DNA of 64,000 bases from an uncultured Clostridia bacterium (GCA_947166625.1 CAMVEX010000004.1:62001-126000), one strand, 5' to 3'; shown: positions 1 to 8,791, counted from the stretch's first letter. Numbers and translations: made by a program. The notes: generated by a model not told the origin, from the sequence alone.

Positions 1-756
1 ACTCTTCAATGCGCGATTGAGCGCAGCTTTGATCTGTCATCTCTTCGCGAATATACTGTGGAGATCGGCAGACCCGATACCGTTACTCCCGAAAAACTCG
101 GCGTACTCAAACTTCATAATACCGGGAGGATAAGCATAAATCCCCAGACCTTCAATCAAAAAACTCTCGACGCCGTCGGCAGAAAGCATACTGTCGGCAA
201 AGCGCTGGAGGCTTACCGCCTCGCAAAGAGCTACGGGTTTGACTGTATAAATATGGATCTTATCGCGGGGCTGCCCGGCGAAAAAGAGGAGGATTTCATA
301 AATTCCCTTGATACCGCCGTTATGCTTATGCCGGAGAATATCACCGTGCATTCTCTCGCGCTGAAACGCTCGTCAACCCTGAATTATGAAGGAGCGCAGG
401 TAGATACCGGCAACGAAGCGAAAAAAATGCTGGATTATGCTTACGAAAAGTTGACAACATCGGATTATATGCCTTATTATATGTACCGCCAGAGCAAATG
501 CGTCGGCAATCTCGAAAATGTGGGCTGGTGCCGAAGCGGCACGGAAGGGCTCTACAATATATACATGATGGAAGAATGCCATACCGTGCTCGGCGCGGGC
601 GCGGGAGCCGTTACAAAGCTCTGTGAGCCCGGAGGCGCAAATGTTGAGCGCATTTTCAATTATAAATATCCTTATGAATATATATCCGGCTTTGATGTCT
701 TAAAAGACCGCAAGCAGGCGGTCACGGATTTTTACTCGAGGAAGGGCGTGAAATAA
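1..756 (+). CDS. hemZ: Oxygen-independent coproporphyrinogen III oxidase-like radical SAM protein HemZ, C-terminal part
   Basis: The reading frame is open from the first base, so the 5' part, which should hold the radical-SAM CxxxCxxC cluster, lies outside the window. The visible 251 residues contain YTVEIGRPDT, the RISINPQTFNQKTLDAVGR stretch and FDCINMDLIAGLPGE, which are typical of the coproporphyrinogen dehydrogenase/HemN superfamily. The later region (CVGNLENVGW) resembles the HemZ subgroup of Firmicutes. Family role: SAM-dependent radical chemistry in the cytoplasm, possibly in tetrapyrrole synthesis, although HemZ function is less certain than HemN. The stop is one base before the TTG start of the flippase, so the two are probably cotranscribed. 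Confidence 0.85.
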   Translation, partial: TLQCAIERSFDLSSLREYTVEIGRPDTVTPEKLGVLKLHNTGRISINPQTFNQKTLDAVGRKHTVGKALEAYRLAKSYGFDCINMDLIAGLPGEKEEDFINSLDTAVMLMPENITVHSLALKRSSTLNYEGAQVDTGNEAKKMLDYAYEKLTTSDYMPYYMYRQSKCVGNLENVGWCRSGTEGLYNIYMMEECHTVLGAGAGAVTKLCEPGGANVERIFNYKYPYEYISGFDVLKDRKQAVTDFYSRKGVK

Positions 757-757
757 C

Positions 758-2611
758 TTGGAAAAAGTCAATAAAAAACAGTCTGTTCTGAGCGGCGCCA
801 TGGTGCTTATGGGGGCGATAATTCTCGTTAAAATCATAGGCGCGCTGTTCAAAATGCCGATGACAAGTATGCTCGGCACGGTCGGCAGAGGATATTTTCA
901 ATCTGCCTATGAGATATATACGCCCGTTTTTGCTGTAGCTATGGCGGGCCTTCCCGTCGCGGTCTCAAAAATGGTTGCCGAGAGCGTTGCGCTCGGTCAA
1001 TACAGGCAGGCGCGCAGCATATTTACCGTATCGCAAAAAATATTTATCATCGTCGGTGTTTCGGGCACTCTTTTGCTGCTGATCGCCGCCTTCCCTTATG
1101 CCTTTTTTGTAGCGAACAAAAAGAGCCTCGGAGCGATCCTCTGCGTTGCGCCGTCGATTTTTCTCTGCTGTTACATGTCCGCTTACAGAGGCTATTATGA
1201 AGGCCTTCGCAATATGGTGCCCACCGCGATCTCTCAGGTGATCGAAGCACTCGGCAAGCTCGTTATCGGCCTTGCTCTGATCAAAATCATAATGAACCGC
1301 GGCAGCGCGCAGTATCTTTCGGGCCTTTCGGCAAACGGTTTAACGGAGGATATGATGAGCGGCGGAGCCTATACCGTCAATGTTTTCGGGCAGGCGGTGC
1401 ATAATTCCGCCGAGGCAAATTCGGTCATAGTGCCTTACGCGGCGGCGGGAGCGGTCCTCGGAGTCACGCTCGGCTCACTGCTCTCCCTGCTCTTCCTGAT
1501 GGTATTTTACCGCTTCAGAAAAGATGGCTTCACGGGCGCGATGGTCGCCTCATCTCCCGCTCCTCAAAGCGGCAGTGTTATCGCGAAGCAGATGATCAAA
1601 ATCGCGATCCCCATGGTAGTCAGCGCACTTATACTCAATGTTACGAATCTGATAGATGTGACCACTATCCAGGCGAGGCTCACATCGGCTCTCACAAAGG
1701 ATTTCACGACGGTCGTCGATATGTATTCCGCTTCTATAAATAAAGCGGTCGAGCTCAAAAGGCTTAATTTCAGCGATCACGCTGAGGTTATGAAATATAT
1801 CTGGGGCGCCTACGGTACGGCGCTTGATTTCAGGACCCTTATACCGACCATCACCATCCAGCTCGGAGTCAGCGCGATACCCGCTCTCGCGACGGCGTGG
1901 GCTCTCAAAAACAGAGATGATATGCGCAAAACCATCGAAACGGTGCTCCGTGTCGGAATGCTTATCGCCCTTCCTGCAGGCCTTGGAATAGCAGCGCTTG
2001 CCGCCCCGATCCTCACCGTGATCTACGGCAGGGGAAACAGCAGCGAGGCGATACCCATCATCGCTCCGATCCTCATAGTCAACGGGATCTTTACGCCGCT
2101 CATGGCGGTTTCCACTCCGACTACGAATATGCTTCAGGCGGTCGGCAGAGCCGATATTCCGATGAAAACGGTCGCCGCCGCGGCAATATGCAAAATACTC
2201 TGCAATTTTATCCTTGTCGGTATCCCGAAGATAAATATCTACGGAGCCGTCGCGGGTACGATCCTCTTCTATGTGATAATAGTAGGCGTCAATCTGTTTT
2301 TCCTGCTCAGGATCTCAAAGGTCAGGGTCAACTGGTTCGGAGTTTTTGTCAAGCCCTGCATTGCCGCTCTGCTATGCGCTGTGACGGCGTTTGCCGCGCG
2401 AGGAGTTATCGTAAGGCTTGTGCCTGCTGATACTTCCGCTTCGATAATAAACTCCGACACGATAGGCACTCTGATAGGCATTGCACTTGGCGCTCTCGTA
2501 TATCTCGCGTCGATTTTACTGCTCCGCGGGATAGTAAAAGACGATGTGGTTGTGCTGCCTAAGGGCGAAAAAATCGCAAGGATCCTTGCAAAATACGGGC
2601 TTTTGGGGTAA
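758..2611 (+). CDS. MOP-superfamily polysaccharide/lipid flippase (YabM/SpoVB-like)
   Basis: 617 residues, almost entirely hydrophobic, with about 14 predicted membrane segments. It matches the MviN/SpoVB/Wzx type: an N-terminal SGAMVLMGAIILVKIIGALFK stretch followed by GRGYFQSAYEIYTPVFAVA. The family flips lipid-linked sugar precursors across the cytoplasmic membrane. The protein is longer than the usual 500-550 residues because of a loop at about residues 185-220 and a soluble insertion at about 310-350. The start is a TTG one base after the hemZ stop; an ATG at residue 15 is less likely because it would cut into the first helix. In Bacillus the equivalent gene yabM also precedes mazG (yabN), which supports this assignment. 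Exact substrate unknown. Confidence 0.85.
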   Translation: MEKVNKKQSVLSGAMVLMGAIILVKIIGALFKMPMTSMLGTVGRGYFQSAYEIYTPVFAVAMAGLPVAVSKMVAESVALGQYRQARSIFTVSQKIFIIVGVSGTLLLLIAAFPYAFFVANKKSLGAILCVAPSIFLCCYMSAYRGYYEGLRNMVPTAISQVIEALGKLVIGLALIKIIMNRGSAQYLSGLSANGLTEDMMSGGAYTVNVFGQAVHNSAEANSVIVPYAAAGAVLGVTLGSLLSLLFLMVFYRFRKDGFTGAMVASSPAPQSGSVIAKQMIKIAIPMVVSALILNVTNLIDVTTIQARLTSALTKDFTTVVDMYSASINKAVELKRLNFSDHAEVMKYIWGAYGTALDFRTLIPTITIQLGVSAIPALATAWALKNRDDMRKTIETVLRVGMLIALPAGLGIAALAAPILTVIYGRGNSSEAIPIIAPILIVNGIFTPLMAVSTPTTNMLQAVGRADIPMKTVAAAAICKILCNFILVGIPKINIYGAVAGTILFYVIIVGVNLFFLLRISKVRVNWFGVFVKPCIAALLCAVTAFAARGVIVRLVPADTSASIINSDTIGTLIGIALGALVYLASILLLRGIVKDDVVVLPKGEKIARILAKYGLLG

Positions 2612-2655
2612 AAATTTTCAAAAATCCTTAAAAATCAAGGGAAAAGAGATTATTT

Positions 2656-3459
2656 ATGGTTGACTTTGCGTTCAAAGAAAAGTATAATAGTAAAGACCTA
2701 ACGGAGATTATGGAGATTCTCAGGAAGCCCGGAGGGTGCCCCTGGGATTCAAAGCAGACTCATGAGAGCATCAAGCAGAATTTTATTGAAGAGACTTACG
2801 AGGTCATCGAAGCCATCAATAAAAAAGACAGCGAGCTGCTCTGTGAGGAGCTCGGCGATATAATGATGCAGGTGGTCTTTCACGCTCAGATTGAGAAGGA
2901 AGCAGGCAGCTTTGATTTTGACGATGTCTGCGACGGCATCTGCAAAAAGCTGATAATCCGCCATCCCCATGTATTCGGCGATGTCAAGGCGGATACCGTA
3001 GATAAAGTGCTCGAAAACTGGGATGAGATCAAAAACAGGACCAAAGGCCGTAAAACGGTCACCGATTCCATGATAAGCGTTCCGCGTGAGCTTCCGGCTC
3101 TGATGAGGGCGGCTAAGCTTCAAAAGAAAGCGGCTGATGTCGGTTTTGATTGGGATGATGTTTCGGGAGCTCTCGATAAACTCGGCGAAGAGATAGACGA
3201 GCTCAAAGAAGCCATAAAGTCCGGCAGTCAGAGCGATATTGATGAGGAATTCGGAGATATCCTCTTTTCCGCGGTCAATGTTTCGAGATTTATCAAGACC
3301 GATGCCGAGCTTGCGCTCACACAGGCGAGCGATAAATTCCTTGACAGATTCTCAAAGGTAGAGAAACTCGCGGGGCAGAGGGGCATAAATATGAAAGAGG
3401 CTCCCCTTGAGGCTCTCGACGCCCTGTGGGATGAGGTCAAGGCAGATTCAGGCAGATAA
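2656..3459 (+). CDS. mazG: Nucleoside triphosphate pyrophosphohydrolase MazG
   Basis: 267 residues with two tandem MazG domains. The first (about residues 10-110) carries GGCPWDSKQTHESIKQNFIE and the metal-binding EELGDIMMQVVFHA helix. The second (about 150-260) carries DWDDVSGALDKLGEEIDELKEA and EEFGDILFSAVN. MazG hydrolyses NTPs to NMP and pyrophosphate and acts as a housecleaning enzyme in the cytoplasm. The length is that of the two-domain E. coli type; the Bacillus homologue YabN is fused to a methylase domain that is absent here. It follows the flippase by 44 bases and precedes HU, in the conserved yabM-yabN-yabO order. Confidence 0.95.
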   Translation: MVDFAFKEKYNSKDLTEIMEILRKPGGCPWDSKQTHESIKQNFIEETYEVIEAINKKDSELLCEELGDIMMQVVFHAQIEKEAGSFDFDDVCDGICKKLIIRHPHVFGDVKADTVDKVLENWDEIKNRTKGRKTVTDSMISVPRELPALMRAAKLQKKAADVGFDWDDVSGALDKLGEEIDELKEAIKSGSQSDIDEEFGDILFSAVNVSRFIKTDAELALTQASDKFLDRFSKVEKLAGQRGINMKEAPLEALDALWDEVKADSGR

Positions 3460-3512
3460 TATGATCGCTTTGCGGCGTTTCATATAATATAAACGAAGAA
3501 TGGAGAAACACA

Positions 3513-3851
3513 ATGAACAAGACAGAACTTGTCGCTGCAATCGCAGCAAAGGAAAACATCGAGAAGAAGCAGGCAGAGGCCGCTGTTAAAGCCGTTGTTG
3601 ACGGTATCAGCGCAGCTCTCGCAGCAGGCGAAAAGGTTCAGCTTATCGGCTTCGGTACTTTCGAGGTCCGTGAGCGCGCAGCCAAGACCGCTCGTAACCC
3701 CCAGACAGGCAAAGCTGTTAAAGTTCCCGCAACAAAGGTTCCCGCTTTCAAGGCAGGCAAAGCTCTTAAAGACGCTGTTGCTCCCAAGAAGGCAGCTAAA
3801 AAGGCTCCCGCAAAGAAAGCCCCTGCAAAGAAAGCAGCAAAGAAAAAATAA
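3513..3851 (+). CDS. hup: HU-family DNA-binding protein with lysine/alanine-rich C-terminal tail
   Basis: 112 residues. Residues 1-90 are a standard HU fold: [32 protein letters not shown] (the DNA-gripping beta arm at about 46-66) and [14 protein letters not shown]. Residues 91-112 are an added tail made almost only of Lys, Ala and Pro in KKAPA-type repeats, like histone H1 tails. HU compacts the nucleoid and bends DNA. An ATG follows a GGAG-type ribosome site, and a TATAAT at 3483-3488 could be a -10 box, though no good -35 was found. Codons are strongly biased (Lys mostly AAG in the core; GCT/GCA Ala), as expected for a highly expressed gene. A strong hairpin follows the stop. Confidence 0.95.
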   Translation: MNKTELVAAIAAKENIEKKQAEAAVKAVVDGISAALAAGEKVQLIGFGTFEVRERAAKTARNPQTGKAVKVPATKVPAFKAGKALKDAVAPKKAAKKAPAKKAPAKKAAKKK

Positions 3852-3863
3852 GATAGTGCAAGA

Positions 3864-3894
3864 GGGGCTGTCCGCAAGGGCAGCCCCGATTTTC
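3864..3894 (+). terminator. Hairpin between HU and rqcP (terminator or attenuator)
   Basis: A 10-bp stem (3864-3873 with 3878-3887, one T-G wobble) closed by a GCAA tetraloop is followed by a short T run. The T run is only four bases, so partial read-through into rqcP is likely. This would let HU be expressed much more than the downstream genes. Confidence 0.7.
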
Positions 3895-3904
3895 GGAGTG
3901 AGAT

Positions 3905-4144
3905 ATGAGACTTGACAAATATCTTAAAGTTTCGCGCATCATAAAGAGAAGAACGGTCGCAAACGAGGCTTGCGACGCAAAGCATGTAAGCGTCAACGGG
4001 AAGCCGCAGAGGGCTTCATACGATGTAAAGATCGGCGATATAATCGAAATCACCTTCGGTAACAACACTTCAAAATTCGAAGTGCTCAGCGTCAATGAAT
4101 ACGCCACAAAAGAAAATGCCTCGCTTATGTTTCGCCAGCTTTGA
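3905..4144 (+). CDS. rqcP: RNA-binding S4-domain protein RqcP (YabO)
   Basis: 79 residues, one S4 RNA-binding domain: MRLDKYLKVSRIIKRRTVAN, then VSVNGKPQRASYDVKIGDII. The length and position upstream of divIC match Bacillus RqcP/YabO. The family binds the 50S-tRNA complex and works with RqcH (NEMF-like) to add alanine tails to stalled nascent chains. It starts with ATG 17 bases after the terminator-like hairpin and after a GGAGTG ribosome site. The sporulation genes yabP and yabQ that usually sit next to it are absent here. Confidence 0.9.
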   Translation: MRLDKYLKVSRIIKRRTVANEACDAKHVSVNGKPQRASYDVKIGDIIEITFGNNTSKFEVLSVNEYATKENASLMFRQL

Positions 4145-4194
4145 GGCAGAGAAAAAATTCGTGATATTTTTAACGAAAATATTACAAAAAAATC

Positions 4195-4223
4195 TTGAAA
4201 CTTTACCGATTGATATGTATAAT
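4195..4223 (+). promoter_or_regulatory. Sigma-A-type promoter for divIC
   Basis: TTGAAA (4195-4200), a 17-base spacer and TATAAT (4218-4223). The start of transcription would fall near 4230, about 30 bases before the divIC ATG. Confidence 0.8.
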
Positions 4224-4258
4224 ATTTTCTAATCTTGTATTTTGTAAAAGGTTTGCTT

Positions 4259-4540
4259 ATGAAAAATAACAGATTGCTTAAAATCGGCGCGGCGATACTT
4301 TGCATTATAATTATCATTTTATTTGCGCTCGCCGTCGGCAAGCGTCTCAAAATCAAGCGCACTCAGGAAGAGGAGATCAGCTCTCTCAAGCAGAGCATAA
4401 CTCAGATCGAGGAGCAAAACAGTAAAATACAGGAGACGATTGACAACGGAGAGGATGAATCATACATCGAGCGCGTCGCAAGGGATAATTATAATTATGT
4501 GAAGCCCGAAGAGCGCGTATATTACGATTCAGATAATTGA
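4259..4540 (+). CDS. divIC: Septum formation initiator family protein (DivIC/FtsB-like)
   Basis: 93 residues. A short cytoplasmic N-terminus, one membrane helix (about residues 8-27) and an extracytoplasmic coiled coil (EEEISSLKQSITQIEEQNSK) followed by the conserved YIERVARDNYNYVKPEE motif are typical of DivIC/FtsB. The protein is a bitopic division factor that pairs with FtsL/DivIB at the septum. The ATG at 4259 is preferred over an upstream in-frame TTG because AAAAGG lies 8 bases before it. It has its own promoter and sits between rqcP and the S1 gene, as in Bacillus. Confidence 0.9.
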   Translation: MKNNRLLKIGAAILCIIIIILFALAVGKRLKIKRTQEEEISSLKQSITQIEEQNSKIQETIDNGEDESYIERVARDNYNYVKPEERVYYDSDN

Positions 4541-4604
4541 TCGGCCCCGCCGCCGTTCTCTTAATATCGGCTACACATTCTTAATCGGAGGATCATCAGA
4601 TTTT

Positions 4605-5069
4605 ATGCAAATTGAAACCGGCACCATCGTTGAAGGCAAAGTTACGGGAATAACCGATTTCGGAGCTTTTGTAGAGCTTGAAAGCGGTAAATCGGGTATG
4701 GTACACATTTCCGAGATAGCTTCGGATTATGTCAAGGATATCCGTGAGCATCTTAAAATCGGGCAGCAGGTGAAGTGTAAAGTGCTCTCAATTTCGCCCG
4801 AAGGAAAGATAAGCCTGTCCATCCGCAAAGCGTCGGATGAAGATAAGCAGGATTCCCGCCGCTCCGCGGACAGGCAAAAGCCCGCCGCCCGCAATTCAAA
4901 TCCCAAGGTCTGGCAGGGGAGGAAGCCTTCCGCGCCCGAAGGGGGCAAGCAGTCCTTTGAGGATATGATGGCGCATTTCAAGCAGGTCAGCGATGATAAA
5001 ATGTCCGACCTCAAGAGAGCGGATTCAAAAAGAGGCGGTATGGGTTATTCGCGCCGCGGCAAGAATTGA
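4605..5069 (+). CDS. yabR: S1 RNA-binding domain protein (YabR-like)
   Basis: 154 residues. An S1 domain covers residues 1-72 (GTIVEGKVTGITDFGAFVEL, then GMVHISEIASDYVKDI and GKISLSIRKA). The C-terminal half is basic, Ser/Lys/Arg-rich and probably disordered. It resembles Bacillus YabR and general stress protein 13, which bind RNA or ribosomes; the exact role is not known. The ATG follows CGGAGGATC. The place directly after divIC is conserved in Firmicutes. Confidence 0.88.
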   Translation: MQIETGTIVEGKVTGITDFGAFVELESGKSGMVHISEIASDYVKDIREHLKIGQQVKCKVLSISPEGKISLSIRKASDEDKQDSRRSADRQKPAARNSNPKVWQGRKPSAPEGGKQSFEDMMAHFKQVSDDKMSDLKRADSKRGGMGYSRRGKN

Positions 5070-5093
5070 ATCCTCAATGTGTATTGATTTGAT

Positions 5094-5132
5094 AAGCACT
5101 GCCACGGGTAATCCCCAAGCGGTGCTTTTTTG
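5094..5132 (+). terminator. Rho-independent terminator after yabR
   Basis: A 9-bp stem (5094-5102 with 5119-5127, one wobble) followed directly by a T run. It ends the yabM-yabR cluster and separates it from the fumarase gene. Confidence 0.8.
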
Positions 5133-5158
5133 ATATTAAACTGTTTCGGAGAGAAATT

Positions 5159-6001
5159 ATGAGAGAAATAAATGTTGCGGTTTTGACCGAAAAAATCAGA
5201 GACGCCTGCATAGAGGCAAACAAGGTGCTGCCCGCCGATCTCGAGGATATTATCAGAAAATGCCCGGGATGCGAAAAGACGGAGCTCGCGAGGAATGTGA
5301 TGGAATCTCTTGCCGCCAATCTTGACGCCGCGGCGGAGCTTTCCCTTCCCGTCTGCCAGGATACCGGCATGGCGGTGATTTTTGCCGAGATAGGTCAGGA
5401 TGTTCATTTCACGGGCGGCAGTTTTGAAGATGCGGTAAATGACGGAGTGGCTCGGGGCTATACCGAAGGTCTGCTCCGTAAGAGCATAGTTTCCGACCCT
5501 CTCAGACGGGTCAATACGGGCGATAACACCCCGGCGGTCATCCATATTTCGATAGTTCCCGGAGAAGATGTCAAAATCACGGTCGCGCCCAAGGGATTCG
5601 GCAGCGAAAATATGAGCCGTATCAGAATGTTTACGCCGTCGGCGACCCGTGAGGACATTATAGATTTTGTTGTGGAAACGGTTAAAATCGCCGGCAGCAA
5701 CCCCTGCCCTCCCGTAGTGCTCGGTATTGGTATAGGCGGTGATTTTGAAAAATGCGCCATCCTCTCCAAAAAGGCCCTCTGCCGGAGCGTCAGCGAACCG
5801 AATGCGGATGAATTCTACGCAGAAATGGAGAGGGAGATCCTCGGCAGGGTAAATAAGCTCGGCATAGGTCCGCAGGGCTTCGGGGGCGAAACGACCGCGC
5901 TCTCCGCTGCCATAGAAGCCTACCCCACACATATCGCAGGGCTGCCCGTGGCGGTCAATGTCGGCTGCCATGTGACGCGCCATATTTCATTCGTTTTGTA
6001 A
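5159..6001 (+). CDS. fumA: Class I fumarate hydratase, alpha subunit
   Basis: 280 residues, the size of the alpha subunit of two-subunit, oxygen-sensitive class I fumarases (or L-tartrate dehydratase). It interconverts fumarate and malate with a [4Fe-4S] cluster. The three cluster cysteines are visible: C66 (LPVCQDTG), C183 (GSNPCPP) and C270 (NVGCHVTRH). GGGD-like GIGGDFEKCA and GPQGFGGETTAL also match. The beta subunit, which normally follows directly, is not in the window; the next gene is hpf. Tartrate dehydratase remains an alternative. A terminator stands upstream, so the gene likely has its own promoter. Confidence 0.9.
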   Translation: MREINVAVLTEKIRDACIEANKVLPADLEDIIRKCPGCEKTELARNVMESLAANLDAAAELSLPVCQDTGMAVIFAEIGQDVHFTGGSFEDAVNDGVARGYTEGLLRKSIVSDPLRRVNTGDNTPAVIHISIVPGEDVKITVAPKGFGSENMSRIRMFTPSATREDIIDFVVETVKIAGSNPCPPVVLGIGIGGDFEKCAILSKKALCRSVSEPNADEFYAEMEREILGRVNKLGIGPQGFGGETTALSAAIEAYPTHIAGLPVAVNVGCHVTRHISFVL

Positions 6002-6112
6002 TTATTTGTCAATTTTTACAATAAAATTTGTTAAACCACTTTATTTTTCTGTTTAATTATGCTACAATATGCATGAAGCAACAGGCTTCAAATAAACTAA
6101 GGGGATGACTGT

Positions 6113-6643
6113 ATGAAAATAACAATTACAGGCCGTAAGTGTTCACCTCGTGATTCTTTCAAAGAACATGCGGAGAAAAAACTTGCCAAGATAGAGAGAT
6201 TTTTCGGCCCGGATATAGAGGCGAAGGTAACGGTAACTGTTGAAAAGTCATCACAAAATGTTGAAATCACCGTAAATAACAGCGGTATGGTTTTCAGAGC
6301 AGAAGAGAGAGCGCAAAATATGAACGAAGCTCTCGACAAATGTGTTGACACCCTCATCAGACAGATTCGCAAAAACAAGACCAGGGTCGAGAAAAAGCTG
6401 AAGAATAAGAGCATTGATTCAGCCTTCGAGGATGAGGCGGATATCCCGGAAGAGATCGAGTATGAGCTCGTCAGGCACAAGAGCGTTTTGCTTAAACCTC
6501 AGAGCGTTGAGGAGGCCATTCTCCAGATGAATCTTGTAGGGCATCAGTTTTATCTTTTCCTCAATGAGGAGCACGGCGATGTCAATGTAGTCTATAAGCG
6601 CAGCGACGGAGGCTACGGCCTTCTCACTCCCGAAATAGAATAA
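6113..6643 (+). CDS. hpf: Ribosome hibernation promoting factor, long form
   Basis: 176 residues. The N-terminal domain (about 1-100) is the HPF/YfiA fold that binds the 30S decoding site; the C-terminal domain (about 118-176: LVRHKSVLLKPQSVEEAILQMNL then GHQFYLFLNEEHGDVNVVYKR) is the dimerisation domain that joins two 70S into 100S. This is the long form usual in Firmicutes. ATG after AAGGGGATG ribosome site. A TACAAT at 6063-6068 may be the -10 box, without a clear -35. A terminator follows. Confidence 0.95.
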   Translation: MKITITGRKCSPRDSFKEHAEKKLAKIERFFGPDIEAKVTVTVEKSSQNVEITVNNSGMVFRAEERAQNMNEALDKCVDTLIRQIRKNKTRVEKKLKNKSIDSAFEDEADIPEEIEYELVRHKSVLLKPQSVEEAILQMNLVGHQFYLFLNEEHGDVNVVYKRSDGGYGLLTPEIE

Positions 6644-6657
6644 GTTAAATGAATTTC

Positions 6658-6685
6658 GGCGGGAAGAAATTCCCGCCTTTTTTCG
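6658..6685 (+). terminator. Rho-independent terminator after hpf
   Basis: Perfect 8-bp stem (6658-6665 with 6670-6677), GAAA loop, then six T. Confidence 0.88.
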
Positions 6686-6724
6686 GCCGATAACGGCGCG
6701 AAATAAATGTTTTCAGGTGAAAGA

Positions 6725-7840
6725 ATGAGTATAAATTTTGTGATACCGTGCCTTTTGGGCATTGAATCTCTTATTGCCGATGAGCTCAGGAATATGGGCG
6801 CGGAAGATGTGGCGGCAGAAAACGGGCGCGTTTTATTCAGCGGCGATGAAAACATTCTCGCAAGGGTCAATATCTGCTCAAGATATGCCGAAAGGGTGCA
6901 GATCCTCGTCGGCTCTTTTGAGGCAAAGACTTTTGAGGAGCTGTTTCAGGGCGTCAAATCCCTTGAATGGGAGCGCTGGATAGGTAAGCAGGATGCCTTC
7001 CCCGTAAAAGGGTATTCCATAAATTCCGCCCTTTTCAGCACGAGGGATATCCAGGCGATTTCAAAAAAGGCAGTTGCGGAAAGGCTTAAAAGCAAATACG
7101 GCATAGAATGGTTTGATGAAACGGGTCCCGTTCATCAGATCCAGTTCTCGATAAATAAAAATATCGTTTCAATGCTGATAGATACATCGGGTGCGGGTCT
7201 CCACAAGCGTGGATACAGGCTCAGCGCAAACGGAGCGCCTATCAAAGAAACCCTCGCGGCGGCGCTCTGCAACATTTCAAGGCTGAAGCCGTATCATAAG
7301 TTTTACGATCCGATGTGCGGCAGCGGAACGATTCTCATTGAGGGCGCTCTGGCGGCGCGAAACATCGCCCCCGGGGTAAACAGAAATTTTTCCGCCGAGA
7401 GATTCGATGCGATCGACCGTAAAGTGTGGAAAGAGGAGCGCGAGAGGGCAAAATCGCTTGTCAGAGAGGCTCATGATTTCGAGGCGTTCGGCTCCGATAT
7501 AGATTCTCAGGCGCTCGAAATCGCCAAAGAGAATGCCGAAAGAGCGGGAGTAGGCGATTTGATCCGTTTTGAAACGGCGGATGTAAAAGATTTCGCTCCG
7601 CTCACGGACAGAGGCACGGTCATCTGCAATCCGCCGTACGGCGAAAGAATGCTTGACATATCCGCCTGCGAGGTGTTATATAAAGATATGGGCGTGTCGT
7701 TTGCCGCAAAGCACGGCTGGAGCTATACCGTCATCAGCCCCGATGAGGAGTTTGAAAAGGCTTTCGGGCGAAAGGCGGATAAACGGCGCAAGCTCTACAA
7801 CGGCATGATAAAATGTCAGGCATATATGTATTTCAAATAA
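6725..7840 (+). CDS. THUMP-domain class I RNA methyltransferase (RlmL/YpsC-like)
   Basis: 371 residues. The N-terminal third is a THUMP RNA-binding region. The C-terminal part is a Rossmann methyltransferase with a DPMCGSGTILIEGA SAM-binding motif, FGSDIDSQALEIAKENA and the catalytic CNPPYGERM motif. The family makes N2-methylguanosine in 23S rRNA (RlmL N-terminal half) or tRNA. The ATG at 6725 is chosen over 6707 because AGGTGA lies six bases before it. The lipid kinase follows after 19 bases. Confidence 0.9.
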   Translation: MSINFVIPCLLGIESLIADELRNMGAEDVAAENGRVLFSGDENILARVNICSRYAERVQILVGSFEAKTFEELFQGVKSLEWERWIGKQDAFPVKGYSINSALFSTRDIQAISKKAVAERLKSKYGIEWFDETGPVHQIQFSINKNIVSMLIDTSGAGLHKRGYRLSANGAPIKETLAAALCNISRLKPYHKFYDPMCGSGTILIEGALAARNIAPGVNRNFSAERFDAIDRKVWKEERERAKSLVREAHDFEAFGSDIDSQALEIAKENAERAGVGDLIRFETADVKDFAPLTDRGTVICNPPYGERMLDISACEVLYKDMGVSFAAKHGWSYTVISPDEEFEKAFGRKADKRRKLYNGMIKCQAYMYFK

Positions 7841-7859
7841 TATTACGGAGGCGACAGGG

Positions 7860-8789
7860 GTGAAACATATTTTTGTCGTGAATCCCGCGGCAGGTCAGGG
7901 TAAAAACAAGGCGATGGATTTCATAAAACCGCTTATCGAGCAGGCGGCTGCAAAATACGATCTGGATTATGAAATTTACCCGACATCCGGTCAGGGCGAC
8001 GGCATCAGATTTGTCAAAGAGAGAGCGGCAGGCAGTGAAGAGCTCAGATTTTATGCCTGCGGAGGCGACGGCACTCTTTATGAGGTCGTAAACGGCGCAT
8101 ACGGTTTTGATAATGTTGAGGTCGCCGTGGTGCCTCTCGGCTCGGGCAACGATTTTGTAAGATATTTCGGCACAAAAGAGGATTTCCTCGTGCTTGACGA
8201 TCAGATAAACGGAGTTCCGGTCGCTCTCGATCTGATCAAGTGCGGCGATGAGATCGCCATAAATCAATGCTCAATGGGAATGGACGCCGAGGTCTGCGCA
8301 AAGCAGGGCACCATTAAGAAATACCCGCTTGTGACCGGCGAAGGCGCATACTATATCGGCTGCCTTTATGCGATAGCCAAAAAATTCAAAAACAGATTTA
8401 CCATCACCATAGATGACGGTGAGCCAAAAACTCTCGACGCGCTGTTTTGCTTCATAGGCAATGCGAGCTATTACGGCGGAGGCTTCAGAGCCGCGCCTCT
8501 CGCAAAGCCGGATGACGGCCTTCTTGATATAGTCGTTGTCGAAAGCAAGGTCAGCCGCGCAAAGCTCGTCAAACTGCTTGAGCCTTATAAAAAAGGTCAG
8601 CATCTTGATTGGGATATAACCCATTTTACGCGCGGAAAGAAGCTCAAAATCCACGCTCAGACTCCCGCCGCCGTCAATGTTGACGGAGAGTGCCAGTATG
8701 TTACCGATGCGACTTTTGAGCTTATAGAAAAAGGTATGAAATTTGTAGTCCCCGCAGGATCCGAATTTTTGAAAGAAAGAGGTTTATGA
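7860..8789 (+). CDS. Diacylglycerol/lipid kinase family protein
   Basis: 309 residues. The N-terminal DAGK catalytic domain has VNPAAGQGK, the nucleotide-binding ACGGDGTLYEVVNGA motif and PLGSGNDFVR; the C-terminal half is the two-layer beta lid of the DgkB/YegS group. It phosphorylates a lipid such as diacylglycerol at the inner face of the membrane. It begins with GTG after a GGAG ribosome site. Its stop almost meets the start of the zinc-ribbon membrane protein, so the two genes form an operon. Confidence 0.92.
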   Translation: MKHIFVVNPAAGQGKNKAMDFIKPLIEQAAAKYDLDYEIYPTSGQGDGIRFVKERAAGSEELRFYACGGDGTLYEVVNGAYGFDNVEVAVVPLGSGNDFVRYFGTKEDFLVLDDQINGVPVALDLIKCGDEIAINQCSMGMDAEVCAKQGTIKKYPLVTGEGAYYIGCLYAIAKKFKNRFTITIDDGEPKTLDALFCFIGNASYYGGGFRAAPLAKPDDGLLDIVVVESKVSRAKLVKLLEPYKKGQHLDWDITHFTRGKKLKIHAQTPAAVNVDGECQYVTDATFELIEKGMKFVVPAGSEFLKERGL

Positions 8790-8791
8790 TC

